Positions 49,745-60,240 of a stretch of DNA of 64,000 bases are shown one piece after another; position 1 is the stretch's first letter, and every line of letters begins with the position of its first letter. Made by a program: the position numbers and the translations under genes. This DNA is from Poecilobothrus nobilitatus (lineage: Eukaryota > Arthropoda > Insecta > Diptera > Dolichopodidae): NCBI GenBank assembly GCA_947095535.1, contig OX352774.1:115819996-115883995 (forward strand), in the 5' to 3' direction. The notes below the pieces were generated by a model, which saw only the letters and a program-made list of their open reading frames with translations, ran no database searches and was not told where the DNA came from.

Positions 49745-50140
49745 GTACTATTAGAACTGATTTTAGAGTTGGATTCAAAATCTGAATTGCCGCTTTTTCC
49801 AGATATATGTAATACTAGATCATATGTATTTCATACCAGATTCTGAATTTGGAGAGATTTTAGAGTTGAATTTATACGGAATATTAAAATGTAAGAGAAT
49901 TTATACGTAATATTTAAGTATATGTGAAAATTTATTTTTTTTCTGAAATTTCGTACCGAATCCCAGAAAAATTATATTCACTTTGGAGACTCTTTTCTAT
50001 AATAATATTTTTAATTTTTTGGGAACTTTTTTTATATGCGAAAAGTCACAAAAATTGACGAAAAAAACCTCCAATGTTTCATCCGAATTTTGGCGAGATT
50101 TGGCCAAAAGAAAGCCAAATTTAAAAAGATTAAAGAATTT
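49745..50140 (+). repeat. Family E repeat, copy 3
   Basis: It contains GATTTTAGAGTTGGATTC, GCTTTTTCCAGATATATG and GGAGAGATTTTAGAGTTG in tandem, followed by CGAATTTTGGCGAGATTTGG near 50083. It directly follows the LINE relic ending at about 49740. Confidence 0.5.
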
Positions 50141-50380
50141 TTTGACAGTAATCAGAGTTATTGTAGGTAATAAAAACAACAAAATTATGAACATAAAAAT
50201 ATGCTTGAATTAAGAATAATAATTTGTGCTAATAATTTTATAATAATTGTAATTCAATTTATTATTATTGGTCTTGTGGTAATAAAAAGGATATAAAGTT
50301 TATTGTTCTACAGTAGAAGTTTGGCTACTAAACATAAAGCATTTTATTTTAGTTAATTATTTAAAAAGTATTATAAAATA

Positions 50381-50610
50381 GGACAGAATGTAAAACTAAA
50401 GGTTCTTAAGGGCGTGCAATTTTCAAAAAATTATAAAAACAGTTTGGAATTGTGACTTCTATTAAAATTTGTAATTTTCCTAAGAATTTTATTTATAAGA
50501 GAACATTGGGAACAATTAAGAAACATTTTCTTCAATTTTAAGGAAACGCTATATGAATGGCTGTTAATATAGTTTGTCATTACAATTTTAGCCTTTGCTG
50601 CATTCTTTTT
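50381..50610 (+). mobile_element. Family B 5' fragment
   Basis: Only the first part of the family is present: GGACAGAATGTAAAAC, GGGCGTGCAATTTTC and GGAATTGTGACTTC. The 3' half with the microsatellite is absent. Confidence 0.45.
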
Positions 50611-53336
50611 CTTTAAAATATTATAAAATATCTGGTTTGGTAAACAGACTGTTAGTTAGATTACTAAATCTAGTGTTATTCTGCTTTATAGACAGTGATG
50701 CTCCCTAAATGATGAAAATTGTTTTTTGATTATTTTTGGAATTTCATCCATGACTATTAGAATTCGTAAATTTTTAAGAGGGTTTGCCGTTTTGATAAAT
50801 GTGTTGTAACAAATCTACTCTCAACAATTACAAAATGATACAAGGTCAATCGTTTTGTTTTTTTAGGTCTTTTTTTGGAAAGAAAAATTTTTTTCTTCAA
50901 TATTCTTATACTGTTTTGCCTTTTGAATGAAATTTGTGCAATCAAAATATAATGCTACGTGGAAAAAATCATTGAAGAAAATTTAAAAGATCTTCTTCTT
51001 CTTTTTAATATGTTTACTTTGTTTATTAAAATAGAATAATGGCGTCTATATTATTAAAACTTATTGGTGTTGTTATTTTTCTAACATAACTATTAATACA
51101 AGATTTAAAAAGCAACAGAGAAGATCTCCATCGTATAGTTTAAGCATTAGGGTTTTAAGTAATTATAAGAAATTGCGTAACTAGGGAAAAGTTTCAAAAA
51201 AAATCTTTAGTCTTTTTTACAAAAAATTTACAAAAAATGAAATACAAGATTTTAAAACCAAAAAAGCAAAAAAAAAAAAAACAAATACATTTACAAATAA
51301 ATTAAAATAACAATGCACAGTATCATAAATTCTATTCAAGGACCAACTAAAATTAAATCCTATCAGTATTTTCCTTCCTTGCAACGGAAAGAGTATTTTC
51401 TTTTTTTTAAACTGAATAAATTCAAAATCAGGTTCAGTAAACATAAATATAATGGCTAAAAAGCAGTATATGTAGTACATTATTGTTTATTTTATTGTAA
51501 CATTAAGGACAATGAATGAATTAAATGTTAGCTTGTATATAAAAATGTACTCTTCATCTGGTTTACACAGCATAAAATATAATAATACATCCTGTGCAAT
51601 TCCTTCATCTGTTGTTATTTCTTTTTTGTAAGCTCATAAAAGTCATAAAAAAAAACAACACAAAAAAACAAAAATTTATTGTCAAAGTTTTCATTTTTAC
51701 TGGGTTAAAAAATTATGAATGCAATAACAGTAACAGCAGCAACAGCAATATTATAACATTAGAAACAGCATCTATACAATAACAATATATAAAACAAAAA
51801 GGGATAATGTTTTTAATATGAACTTGCACGTCCTTAAAACTTTTTTGTCTTTTTGTTTTATTTTTGAACTTGCTATTTTCTAATTTTGGGGGAGTTACGT
51901 TTTGCAAATTTATCATTTGCTATCCCAGAAATTTTACTGGTACTATTCCGGTTTGTCCTTGACAGTTTAAAAGTAAACCACAATGACACAATATTAAAAG
52001 GATAATTTTAATGGTTAAAAAACAAAAAAAAAAAAATAAATAACGGCTGTAATAATTATAATAAATAAGAAAAATTTGTTTTAGCCATTGCCCCGGTAAT
52101 GGGTTTGAATAACTGAAAATTTTTTTTTTTTCAAAAAATATAATTCTGCAGTAATGAAAAGAGAGGGCAGATTTTTGTTGCAGTAAATTTTTAAGTCGTT
52201 AAATATTACATTAATTTTTTGTGCATGATTTAAATAGTTAAACAATATAAAAAAAAAATTCTATTCTTCGGTCAAATTTAATCCCTAGGTTGTTACAAAA
52301 AATTTTGTTGTACCTTTTTCTGTAACATCAAAATTCATAGCCAGTACAATATTTTGTTTCGGACCAGTTGTAGTTTTTTTTTTTTATGCAAAATGCAACA
52401 GTAGTTACATTATATAATAAAGATACATATATATACAAAGCACAAAATTACATTAAAATAGCTACAGTGGTAACAGCAGGGTTTATTTGTGTTGCAATAA
52501 TTATTGCTTAAAAACAAAAACTACCAAAACATAATTTTGTTTTTGCGCAACTTTAACAAAAATCATAAATTATAAAAACATAAAGAACCCTTGAATTATC
52601 TATTTTTAAAGTACTAAAAGTTAGATTATGTTTCTGTTCATATCCTTTGTTTTTTGACTTATTGTTGTAGAGGATGGTTGCAGTTTAAGGATGGTTCATT
52701 TTTATTTATGAACTCATTTAATGTATTTGGTAGGTAGGATAATTTTAATGAATAAAAGGATTATATGGATGAAAAATTGTAATAATCAAAAAACAAAAAA
52801 AAAATGAAAAAACATTGAAAAATGTTAATAAACTTTTTTTTACAGATGCTGTTCAGATTCAAGAAAATGTAGTTTTTTTTTTAAAAGCATTTTATTTTAT
52901 TTTGAATTTTTTCTTTCAAAGAAAAAAGTTAAAATATTTATTAATTAGATTTGTTTTTAATGGTTATAAAATAAATGGGTTCCTAACAGATGCTTTAAAA
53001 AAAAAAATTATTAAATCATGTGGATAAAAAAACAATTTATGTGGATACAGTTAGTGTTAATAGATTGCTAAGATGAGATGTAAATGGTACTTTAAAAGAA
53101 ATTTTGAGAAAATCATTTTTAGAATTTTTATTTCAGTCTGAGTTTTATAATTAAAGTAAAAAGTATGAGAAAACTTGAAGTAGAAATAGAAAATTTAATA
53201 AAAGAAGAGATTTCATTATATATCATTATATAAGGTATAAAACAGCTAGAAGGCTTCAGATGCACATTTAGGCCAGTAAAAGACTGTTGTAATGCTTTGG
53301 TTCAATTTTTCTAATAATAAATCATTGAGTTGGCGC
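50611..53336. other. AT-rich non-coding stretch
   Basis: Mostly A/T runs. The only structured piece is a short imperfect trinucleotide tract (AACAGCAGCAACAGCA near 51728-51745). No exon or repeat is recognised. Confidence 0.35.
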
Positions 53337-53535
53337 TATGAACTAAACCCCAAGTACAAAAGTGAACTAATCCCCAATATTTTTACTAAAATTTAACTTG
53401 GGGATTGGTTCATTTTTTTTGTGGTTTAGTTCATGTTTAGAATTTGGGGCTTAATTAATATAAATTAAATTCCAAAAATATTTTTGGGAATTAGTTCATA
53501 TTTTTTGGGGATTAGTTCATTTTATTGAGGATAAG
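53337..53535. repeat. Foldback repeat of a TTGGGGATTAGTTCA motif
   Basis: GAACTAAACCCCAAG and GAACTAATCCCCAA (53341-53375) are followed by several inverted relatives (TTGGGGATTGGTTCA at about 53398, GGTTTAGTTCAT, GGAATTAGTTCAT, TTGGGGATTAGTTCA at about 53505). This can fold into long hairpins. It directly adjoins a family B/A fragment. Confidence 0.55.
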
Positions 53536-53565
53536 TTAATTTTTTTTGGCAATTTTTGTTTTAGG

Positions 53566-53830
53566 GCAAAAAAATTTTGAAAAATGCGCTTATTAGTTTT
53601 GACCTATTCTATCTTTCAAACGGTTCAACTTAGAAGCTTGAAGTTTTGAGAGGAGTTAGATCTTTGGAAATAAGTATGAGCAATTTTTGGAAATATTTTT
53701 GTGTCGCCTCCTGTTTAGGAGCTGTAAGGGGTCAAAAACTGAAAATTCTCTATTTTTAAACACCAATAACTTGGGCACCTGTCCAAATTTTTTTGAAGTA
53801 ATATACAAAAATTAAAGTGCTATATTTTAT
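53566..53830 (-). mobile_element. Family B/A body fragment, minus strand
   Basis: It carries ATGCGCTTATTAGTTTTGAC at the terminal side, TTTAGGAGCTGTAAGGGGTC (also at family A 838-857) and CACCTGTCCAAATTT. The GGAC tract is lost. Confidence 0.55.
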
Positions 53831-53984
53831 ATAAAATACGTAATTTATATTATTATAAAATTTTTTTCAATATATCTACTCTTTACTCCATAGGTTTATT
53901 ATGGAATATTTTTTTATTTTGGAAATATATTTTATTTTTATATATATATTTTATATTTCATTTTTATATATATAGAGATCTTGC

Positions 53985-54120
53985 ATATATATTATATATG
54001 CAAGATTCTGAGTTAAAAGGATTATATAAATAATCTGGAAAAGGCGTATAATCCTGATTTAGTAACCAACTCCAAAATCTCTCCTAATACAGAATCTCGC
54101 TTCTTCATATATATAAGCAG
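53985..54120 (-). repeat. Family E fragment, minus strand
   Basis: Read in reverse it has GGAGAGATTTTGGAGTTGG and CCTTTTCCAGATTATTTAT. It ends just where the RING-coding relic begins. Confidence 0.5.
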
Positions 54121-54375
54121 TAACATTGAAAGTGATGAAGAAAAAGAATTGGTTGAACCAAACTCACTAATTGTATTGTTCGGTTCAACAATTTTCCTTT
54201 ATCATCACTGTGTATGATCTGTCACGACACTAACGTCAACGTGGTCATGTTTCCTTGTCGGCATTTGAAAGTGTGTAACGAATGGACTTTAAAACTTGAA
54301 GCGCAATGTTTGGCTGAAACCCAAAATAATAATTTGTGCCCCACTTGCCTCACCCCTGTTACAAACACCATTTAG
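54121..54375 (+). pseudogene. Degenerate RING-finger fragment
   Basis: From 54211 one frame reads CMICHDTNVNVVMFPCRHLK, VCNEW, and later LCPTCLTPVTNTI before a stop. The spacing C-x2-C-x11-C-x-H-x3-C-x2-[W]-x17-C-x2-C is that of a RING-HC finger of the kind found at the C-terminus of IAP-like and Neuralized/Mind-bomb-like E3 ligases, with the sixth ligand (Cys) replaced by Trp. The preceding 80 bp reads in another frame as an acidic stretch (NIESDEEKELVEPNS), so a frameshift separates it from the finger. No start codon, no splice signals and no rest of a ligase are seen. I call it a gene fragment, perhaps carried by a mobile element. Base composition here is clearly less AT-rich than its surroundings. 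Confidence 0.6.
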
Positions 54376-54410
54376 GTTTACAATTAAAAAAAAATCAGCT
54401 GATCAAATTC

Positions 54411-54483
54411 AGCAAAAATCTCGGGTACAAATTTTTAGTATGAAAACAATACCTACCTTTCAGATAATTGTATGCGGTCGGCA
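54411..54483 (-). repeat. Family F end, inverted copy
   Basis: The reverse complement of 37605-37672, including GCCGACCGCATACA, GGTAGGTATTGTTTTCATAC and GTACCCGAGATTTTTGC. The GT tract is absent. It begins about 40 bp after the RING-coding relic. Confidence 0.6.
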
Positions 54484-55700
54484 ATAAATAATGTGTTGTA
54501 CTAAAATTTTTGTTTTTAATAATTGATTTACAAAAATATTTCCCACTCTTCAAGAAAATGAAGCCTTAAGTTTTTTTTAGTTCGTATTTAATTTGATGAA
54601 ATCTTTAAAACTAATACACAACCAATTTATAACTTTAACACACCGTTTGAAAGATCTTCATTTCAACTTGTTTCACCTTCCAATTGTACATAATCATTTT
54701 CAAACTTATAAATTAAGCATATTAAAAAAGGAAACTAAAACATAAATTTAGACCCTATTATCTGGAAAGCGAAGGTAAATGTAGACTCCTTTTTCAAGAA
54801 TAATTTTTTGTTCATTTTGACTACTCAAATACGATATATTATAACATATTCAAGACCGAAAACTAAATGTCCTGTATACATACATATGTATGTATTTTTA
54901 GAATGAAAAGAGACTAGAAATGGAACACAAATAATAACCGTCTAAAATGCCAATGTTGCAATCATATGAAAACATTCCAGTTAGTTTTGCAACATTTTAT
55001 TGCAAAAATTTATAAAACACTTTTTTTCTATTTGACTGTTTATTTTTTATAAAATATTGTGCCATAAATTTAATAATTTATTCGTCAAGTTATTTGTTTC
55101 TTTTCGTATTTTTCATTTCTATAAAATGTCATAATTCAACATTTTATATATTTTTGTCTTTTAATTTATGTTTCGATTATTTTCTTGTTTTTTTTTTTTG
55201 CCTTGTAACTTAATATTTTTCAATTATTGATAAAATTTACTACCTATACATTTCTTTTTTTACTTCCTCCTTCTGAGCCATTATACTGTGAAGGAAGTTA
55301 ATGGTATTTATACCATTATTCTGGTTATTCTTCTTATACGGCAGGAGGTGGATTTAGTCAGTACAAATTCCATACTACCATACTAAGTATGGCTTAGTTT
55401 TCCCGGTGTCCTTTAAAAATTTCTATCTACCTTAGAAGAAAAACAACACTATTGGGTGGTTATATTTCATTTGATAGAAACTAATTTTAAATTGAAATGA
55501 CATTATTAATAATAAAAAAAAAAAAAATATTTCAAACTTATAATTTAAAATTATTTTCCAAAGTAAGAAAAATTTTTAGTTTCGTCTTTCATATCACAAA
55601 CAAAAACAAAACAAAAAAAAAAAAACGAAATGAAATAATATAATATAAAAACATAAATTTCAAATTTAATGAGACAGTTATATGAATACTTGTGTTAAAG

Positions 55701-55730
55701 TTTGCAACATTTGCAACATTTGCAACATTT
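55701..55730. repeat. 9-bp tandem repeat, ATTTGCAAC
   Basis: TTTGCAACA is repeated three times head to tail. Confidence 0.6.
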
Positions 55731-55998
55731 CACTTATAATAATATTATTTAAAAAAAAAAAAAATGTTATGAAAAATTTTTAATGCAAGGAAAGAATAGT
55801 TGCATTAGGTTGAAAAAAGAAAACTGTCTTGTTTTTTTAAAATCTTGTATTAACAATAAGGTAAGTAAAGGAATCCTTTCTATTTTGTTTAATTATTGAT
55901 AAATAAATACAAAAGATTTATATTAAAATGAGATTTTAAAACTAAACCTTTATTATTTTAAATAGTCCTTGAAAAAGTAATTCTCCAAAAAGAATTTT

Positions 55999-56430
55999 TA
56001 GTTTTACTTGATTGCGCAAAACGTTTATAAATTGCGAAGCCGTCCGATATTAAAAAAATGGAAAATTAATTTTACAAGGAGAGCTTCTACAGCCCACCCT
56101 TATGTAGTTAAAATTCCCAAATGGTGTAATATGACTTACGGAAACTCGTTTATGATACGAACATCGCGAATGTGTAACCAGCTCTATACTCATGTGTTCC
56201 CTGAAATTGCTGAGAATTACACATACAATATACAAATATTCAAGATGAACATTAAAAAACTTTGTTCACAATATTCCTGTCAATTTGAAATAAATTTTCA
56301 ATCGGTAAACTTAGTCTCCATTGACCATGTAGTATATGAGTACTAAAGGTCATATAGCCTATTGTTTGGCCAAAAACGGGAAGTGCGGTGTTTAGTAGAT
56401 TGAAGTCCCACACACTTATAGTGGAATTGT
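55999..56430 (+). mobile_element. LINE 3' relic
   Basis: It encodes RRASTAHPYVVKIPKWCNMT and YGNSFMIRTSRMCNQLYTHV, the C-terminal end of the 60-kb LINE lineage. The 3' UTR has AGTCCCACACACTTATAG near 56406. The poly(A) end is not clear. Confidence 0.65.
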
Positions 56431-57440
56431 GCTCATTTCACTTCTGTATAATCTCTTTAGATGATTTCCAACTACAATCGCATACATTATTTTTTCAAAA
56501 ATACATTTTTTTTTCTGCTATTTGAGATGAAAGTAATTCTTAGCATGAAAAGAGGTAGGTCTAACATTTGGATCAGTATTTTGATATTTAATTTGTAATA
56601 ACTTCTTTATTTTATTTAAAAATTATCTTTAAAGGAGATTACTTCTGTTATGGAATATTTGGTTTCATTAAGAAACCATTCAACTTGGCAAAATAAAGTA
56701 TAACGTCAGGTGTGGTTTTTCTATTAAAACTTTCAATTATTTTAGTTTCTATTGTTTTCTTTCTTTTTTAAACATCATTAAAATAATATACTGAAGTAAA
56801 AATTATAATAATAAAAAGGAAATATAATTTCTTTTTTTTTTTTTAATTTTTTTTTGAAAACATTCTTTTCAGATAGAGATTCATTCATTCTGTTGTAAAC
56901 ATAAAATAATTTTTTACATTTTGAGGAAAAAATGCATTAAAAAAGGAATATGCTATGGCAACATCATAAATAAAGAAACTATAAAAATATTTTAATTAAC
57001 TCTAATTAAAAATTATGGTAAGCTAGATTATAACTATGTTGCTGCTCTGTATTAGTAAATAAATCCTTATTATCCTTTTAAATAAACCAGAGAAAAAATT
57101 AACGTACTTATAATGAATTCAACAAGTGAATCAAGTGAGAAAAAAAAAATTATTTTTTCATATTTTTATTCATTTAATAATATCATATAGTAAAATATAA
57201 AAGCTGTTTGTTTCCAGATGTGGATTGTGGGCCATATAGTTGCGCTCTCCGTTTCGTTCAACTCCTTTAAAAATTTTTATTCTATATTATATTAACAATG
57301 AAAAAATAGAAGTTTAAGAACAATATATTTTCTTTTTAAAGTAATTGAAAAATTTAAACATAGTAAAATTCTGAATATTCTATCTGATTGCCCAATTCAA
57401 TATTTATTTTGAATAACATAATGAAAAAATAGTATATATA

Positions 57441-58742
57441 TAGGGTGTTCAAAATTGAGGTATCATTTAAATTTTAATAAAAAAAGACTTTTTTTTAAAT
57501 ATTAAATATATTTTTATTTTAATTTATTACAAATAGGTTCCGGTTAATAATGAAAAGTTATATCGGCCAAGTGGCCCCCCTCTACAACTTCGGCAGGCTT
57601 CCAATCTTTCACCAAAATTCTGAATCACGTTGTTCAATAAACTGTTCTCAATGGTTGAAATCTGCTCGATAATGTTGTTTTTAAGCTCTTGAATTGTTGT
57701 GGGATTATTGCTGTACACTTTCGATTTCACAAAACCCCACAAAAAAAAATCCAACGGTGTCAAATCGCACGATCTTGGTGGCCACATCACTCCTCCTCTA
57801 CGAGAAATAATGCGATCTTCGAACTTTTCCTTCAAAAGATCCATTATTTCTCTTGCTGTGTGGCGAGTGGCACCGTCCTGTTGAAACCACATATTCTCTA
57901 CGTCCAAATCATCAATTTCCCGCCACAAAAAGCCTCGGATCATCTCCCTGTAGCGATTTCCATTGACCGTAATCGCATTTCCATTTGCGTTTTCAAAAAA
58001 ATATGGTCCGATGATTCCTCCTGACCACAAACCACACCAAACCGTAACTTTTTGTGGATGTACTGATTGCTCTAAGATAACCCTTGGATTCTCTTCACCC
58101 CAAATGCGGCAATTCTGTTTATTGACGTAGCCATTGAGCTGGAAATGAACTTTGTGGGTGAAGATTATTTTGTTAAAAAAATTCTCATTTTCTTCTTGTT
58201 TTTCGATTGCCCAAGAAACGAATTGCCGACGTAATGCATGGTCAGTTGGTTTTAATTCTTGCGTCAGCTGCATCTTATAAGCCTTTAAATAGAGATCACG
58301 ATGCAAAATGTTAAATAATGTGGATGGTGTGATGTTTAATTGCTGCGAACGATGACGAATGGAAGTTTTTGGATCTTCTTCGACACTTCTGCTCACAGCT
58401 GCTACATTCTCGGTTGAATGGCCACTACGTTGATAAATGTTGCCTCTGTTATCAAGAACAGATCCAGTTTCTAGAAATTTATCAACCATTAGCTTGATGG
58501 CACGGTTTGTTGGAGCATTTTCTCTACCAAATTTTGTTCGAAATATCCTAATTACATCTTGAAAACTTTTACCATTTCAAAAAATGTTGTAATAACAAAA
58601 ACACGTTGTTCCTTCGTGTAACGTTCCATATTAACTAACCGGAATGTATTTAGAATATACCTAAAGAAACCTCGTATAAAAATTCCAGGTAGAAAAAAAA
58701 TGGCGGAAAAATCAAAATGATACCTCAATTTTGAACACCCTA
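57441..58742 (-). mobile_element. Tc1/mariner element with complete ends
   Basis: A 1302-bp element with 28-bp perfect terminal inverted repeats (57441-57468 and 58715-58742, both starting TAGGGTGTTCAAAATTGAGG when read inward), flanked by TA at 57439-57440 and 58743-58744, the usual target duplication. It carries one transposase frame on the minus strand. Identical arms suggest a fairly recent insertion or recent turnover. Confidence 0.9.
57527..58629 (-). pseudogene. Mariner transposase, frameshifted, DD41D-type spacing
   Basis: The start at 58629 (MERYTKEQRVFVIT) is followed after about 20 codons by a one-base loss in an A run near 58570. The frame then stays open from 58489 to 57527 (320 residues from an internal Met). 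Counting from that Met: the first catalytic position, expected as Asp in an FSDE-type motif, is His at 112 (FTHKVHF); the second Asp is 205 (WFQQDGATRH); the third is 247 (DLTPLDFFLWG). There are 41 residues between the last two, as in the rosa-like DD41D group. The frameshift and the lost Asp make it inactive. It lies about 25 kb right of the last recognised Rim exon. Confidence 0.85.
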
Positions 58743-59047
58743 TATGATAAAGCTTCATACTTGGAGCTGCAAAAAATAATTTTACTTTATTAAATATAAA
58801 AGCGTAGTGTATTATATCATTCCAATCACATTATCGCATCCGGTCGTTAATATATATATTATGAGAAGCATTATATACTTCAATTATGCATTACGCTTTT
58901 GTATTTTATACATCAACATTATTTTTGCTGTACCAAGTATAATGCATTATCATCTATAATACAAAATAAAATTATTAAAATACTTTTGAAGTGCATTTAA
59001 TAAAGCATTAACTTTAAAATATTTTTAATTGTCTGTTTAAAAACTTT

Positions 59048-59395
59048 ATTAGTTTTACTCTATCGGTCCGTTTATCTATTTCCGAAACTTCTATACCGTT
59101 AAAGGTCTAGAAGGTCTTATGAAAAAGTTATTGTTGTAGAACAATCTTTTCATGTAGGCCCATGCATTACGGAGCTACAGCCTCTCAAATTTTGAAAAAG
59201 CCGTATATTTACGTACATCTTATGCTCTGTTTAACATTTCTTCAATATGAAAACGCCATTCGACAGGAATTTTTTTACCTTTGTAAATCAATATCAAAAT
59301 TGTAGAATTCTTTTCGCAAGTCACAATTCAAAACAGTTTCTATTATCTTTTGGAAATGTGCGCTTTTAAAACCGTTGATTTACATTTTGCCTTCT
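59048..59395 (-). mobile_element. Family B element, minus strand, internally deleted
   Basis: Read on the minus strand it has both ends, from AAATGTAAATCAACGG with GCGCACATTTCC at its 5' side to the GTAGCTCCGTAATGC and GACCGATAGAG region at its 3' side. The internal module is deleted, leaving about 350 bp. Confidence 0.6.
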
Positions 59396-60240
59396 TATTA
59401 TTAATTTTATCCTTCTTTTTACGATATCTACTGTTTAATATTATTTTGTTTTATATGCGTATTGCTATGTAGTTTCGGTTTTATGATTTTTGAAAAGTTT
59501 TAAAAAAACCAAAATTTATTTCTGTTAAAATTTTTATAATTTAGATTTTATTTATTTTTTTTCTTTTGTATCAGTAGCAGGATTTAAATACTATGGGACA
59601 ATGCAATTGCATAATTTAAATACAAGAAGCAGTAAAGGAAATTCGATAAAAAAGTAAGTATTTACTATTAGTTTTTCATTTTATTTTTAAATTATCAGGA
59701 TTTTTTAATTCACACATGCTTTGTTACTCTTTTTTAAAAGTTTTCCCCTCAACATTAGAAGACTAAAGTATAAATGCGCCATCAGTATATAAAAAAATCT
59801 TAAAAATTATATGTTTAATTAAATTTTTAAAGCCCATTATAAGTTTTAAGGATTATTTTTTAATCATTGCATTATTTAAAACTTGTTGTTGTGTTTTTTT
59901 TCTATTTTTACTACAAAAGTTCTGTATTTTAATATTCTTTAAATTATAGAGTTATAATTAAGTGCACGTGGTAGAAAAGAATTAAATAAAAATATTTTGA
60001 ATATAAAATTAAAAATTCATTATAAAAATTATACAGGAAAAATTTATTTATAGAAATAATTGTAGGAAATCATTAAAAACAATATCTATCTATCTACATT
60101 TCGAAATTCATTGAAATTAAAAAAAAAATCAATATTTCGATTTTGAATACAGAATTTTAAAAAGGAAAAACGCAAATATCTGTAATTATTTATAATAAAT
60201 TAAAATAACGAAATTTTCAACAATAAAATAAAATTTAAAT

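Noticed and set aside
57689..58024. Open frames on the plus strand (111 and 61 codons)
   Set aside because: They are antisense to the mariner transposase and show no family.
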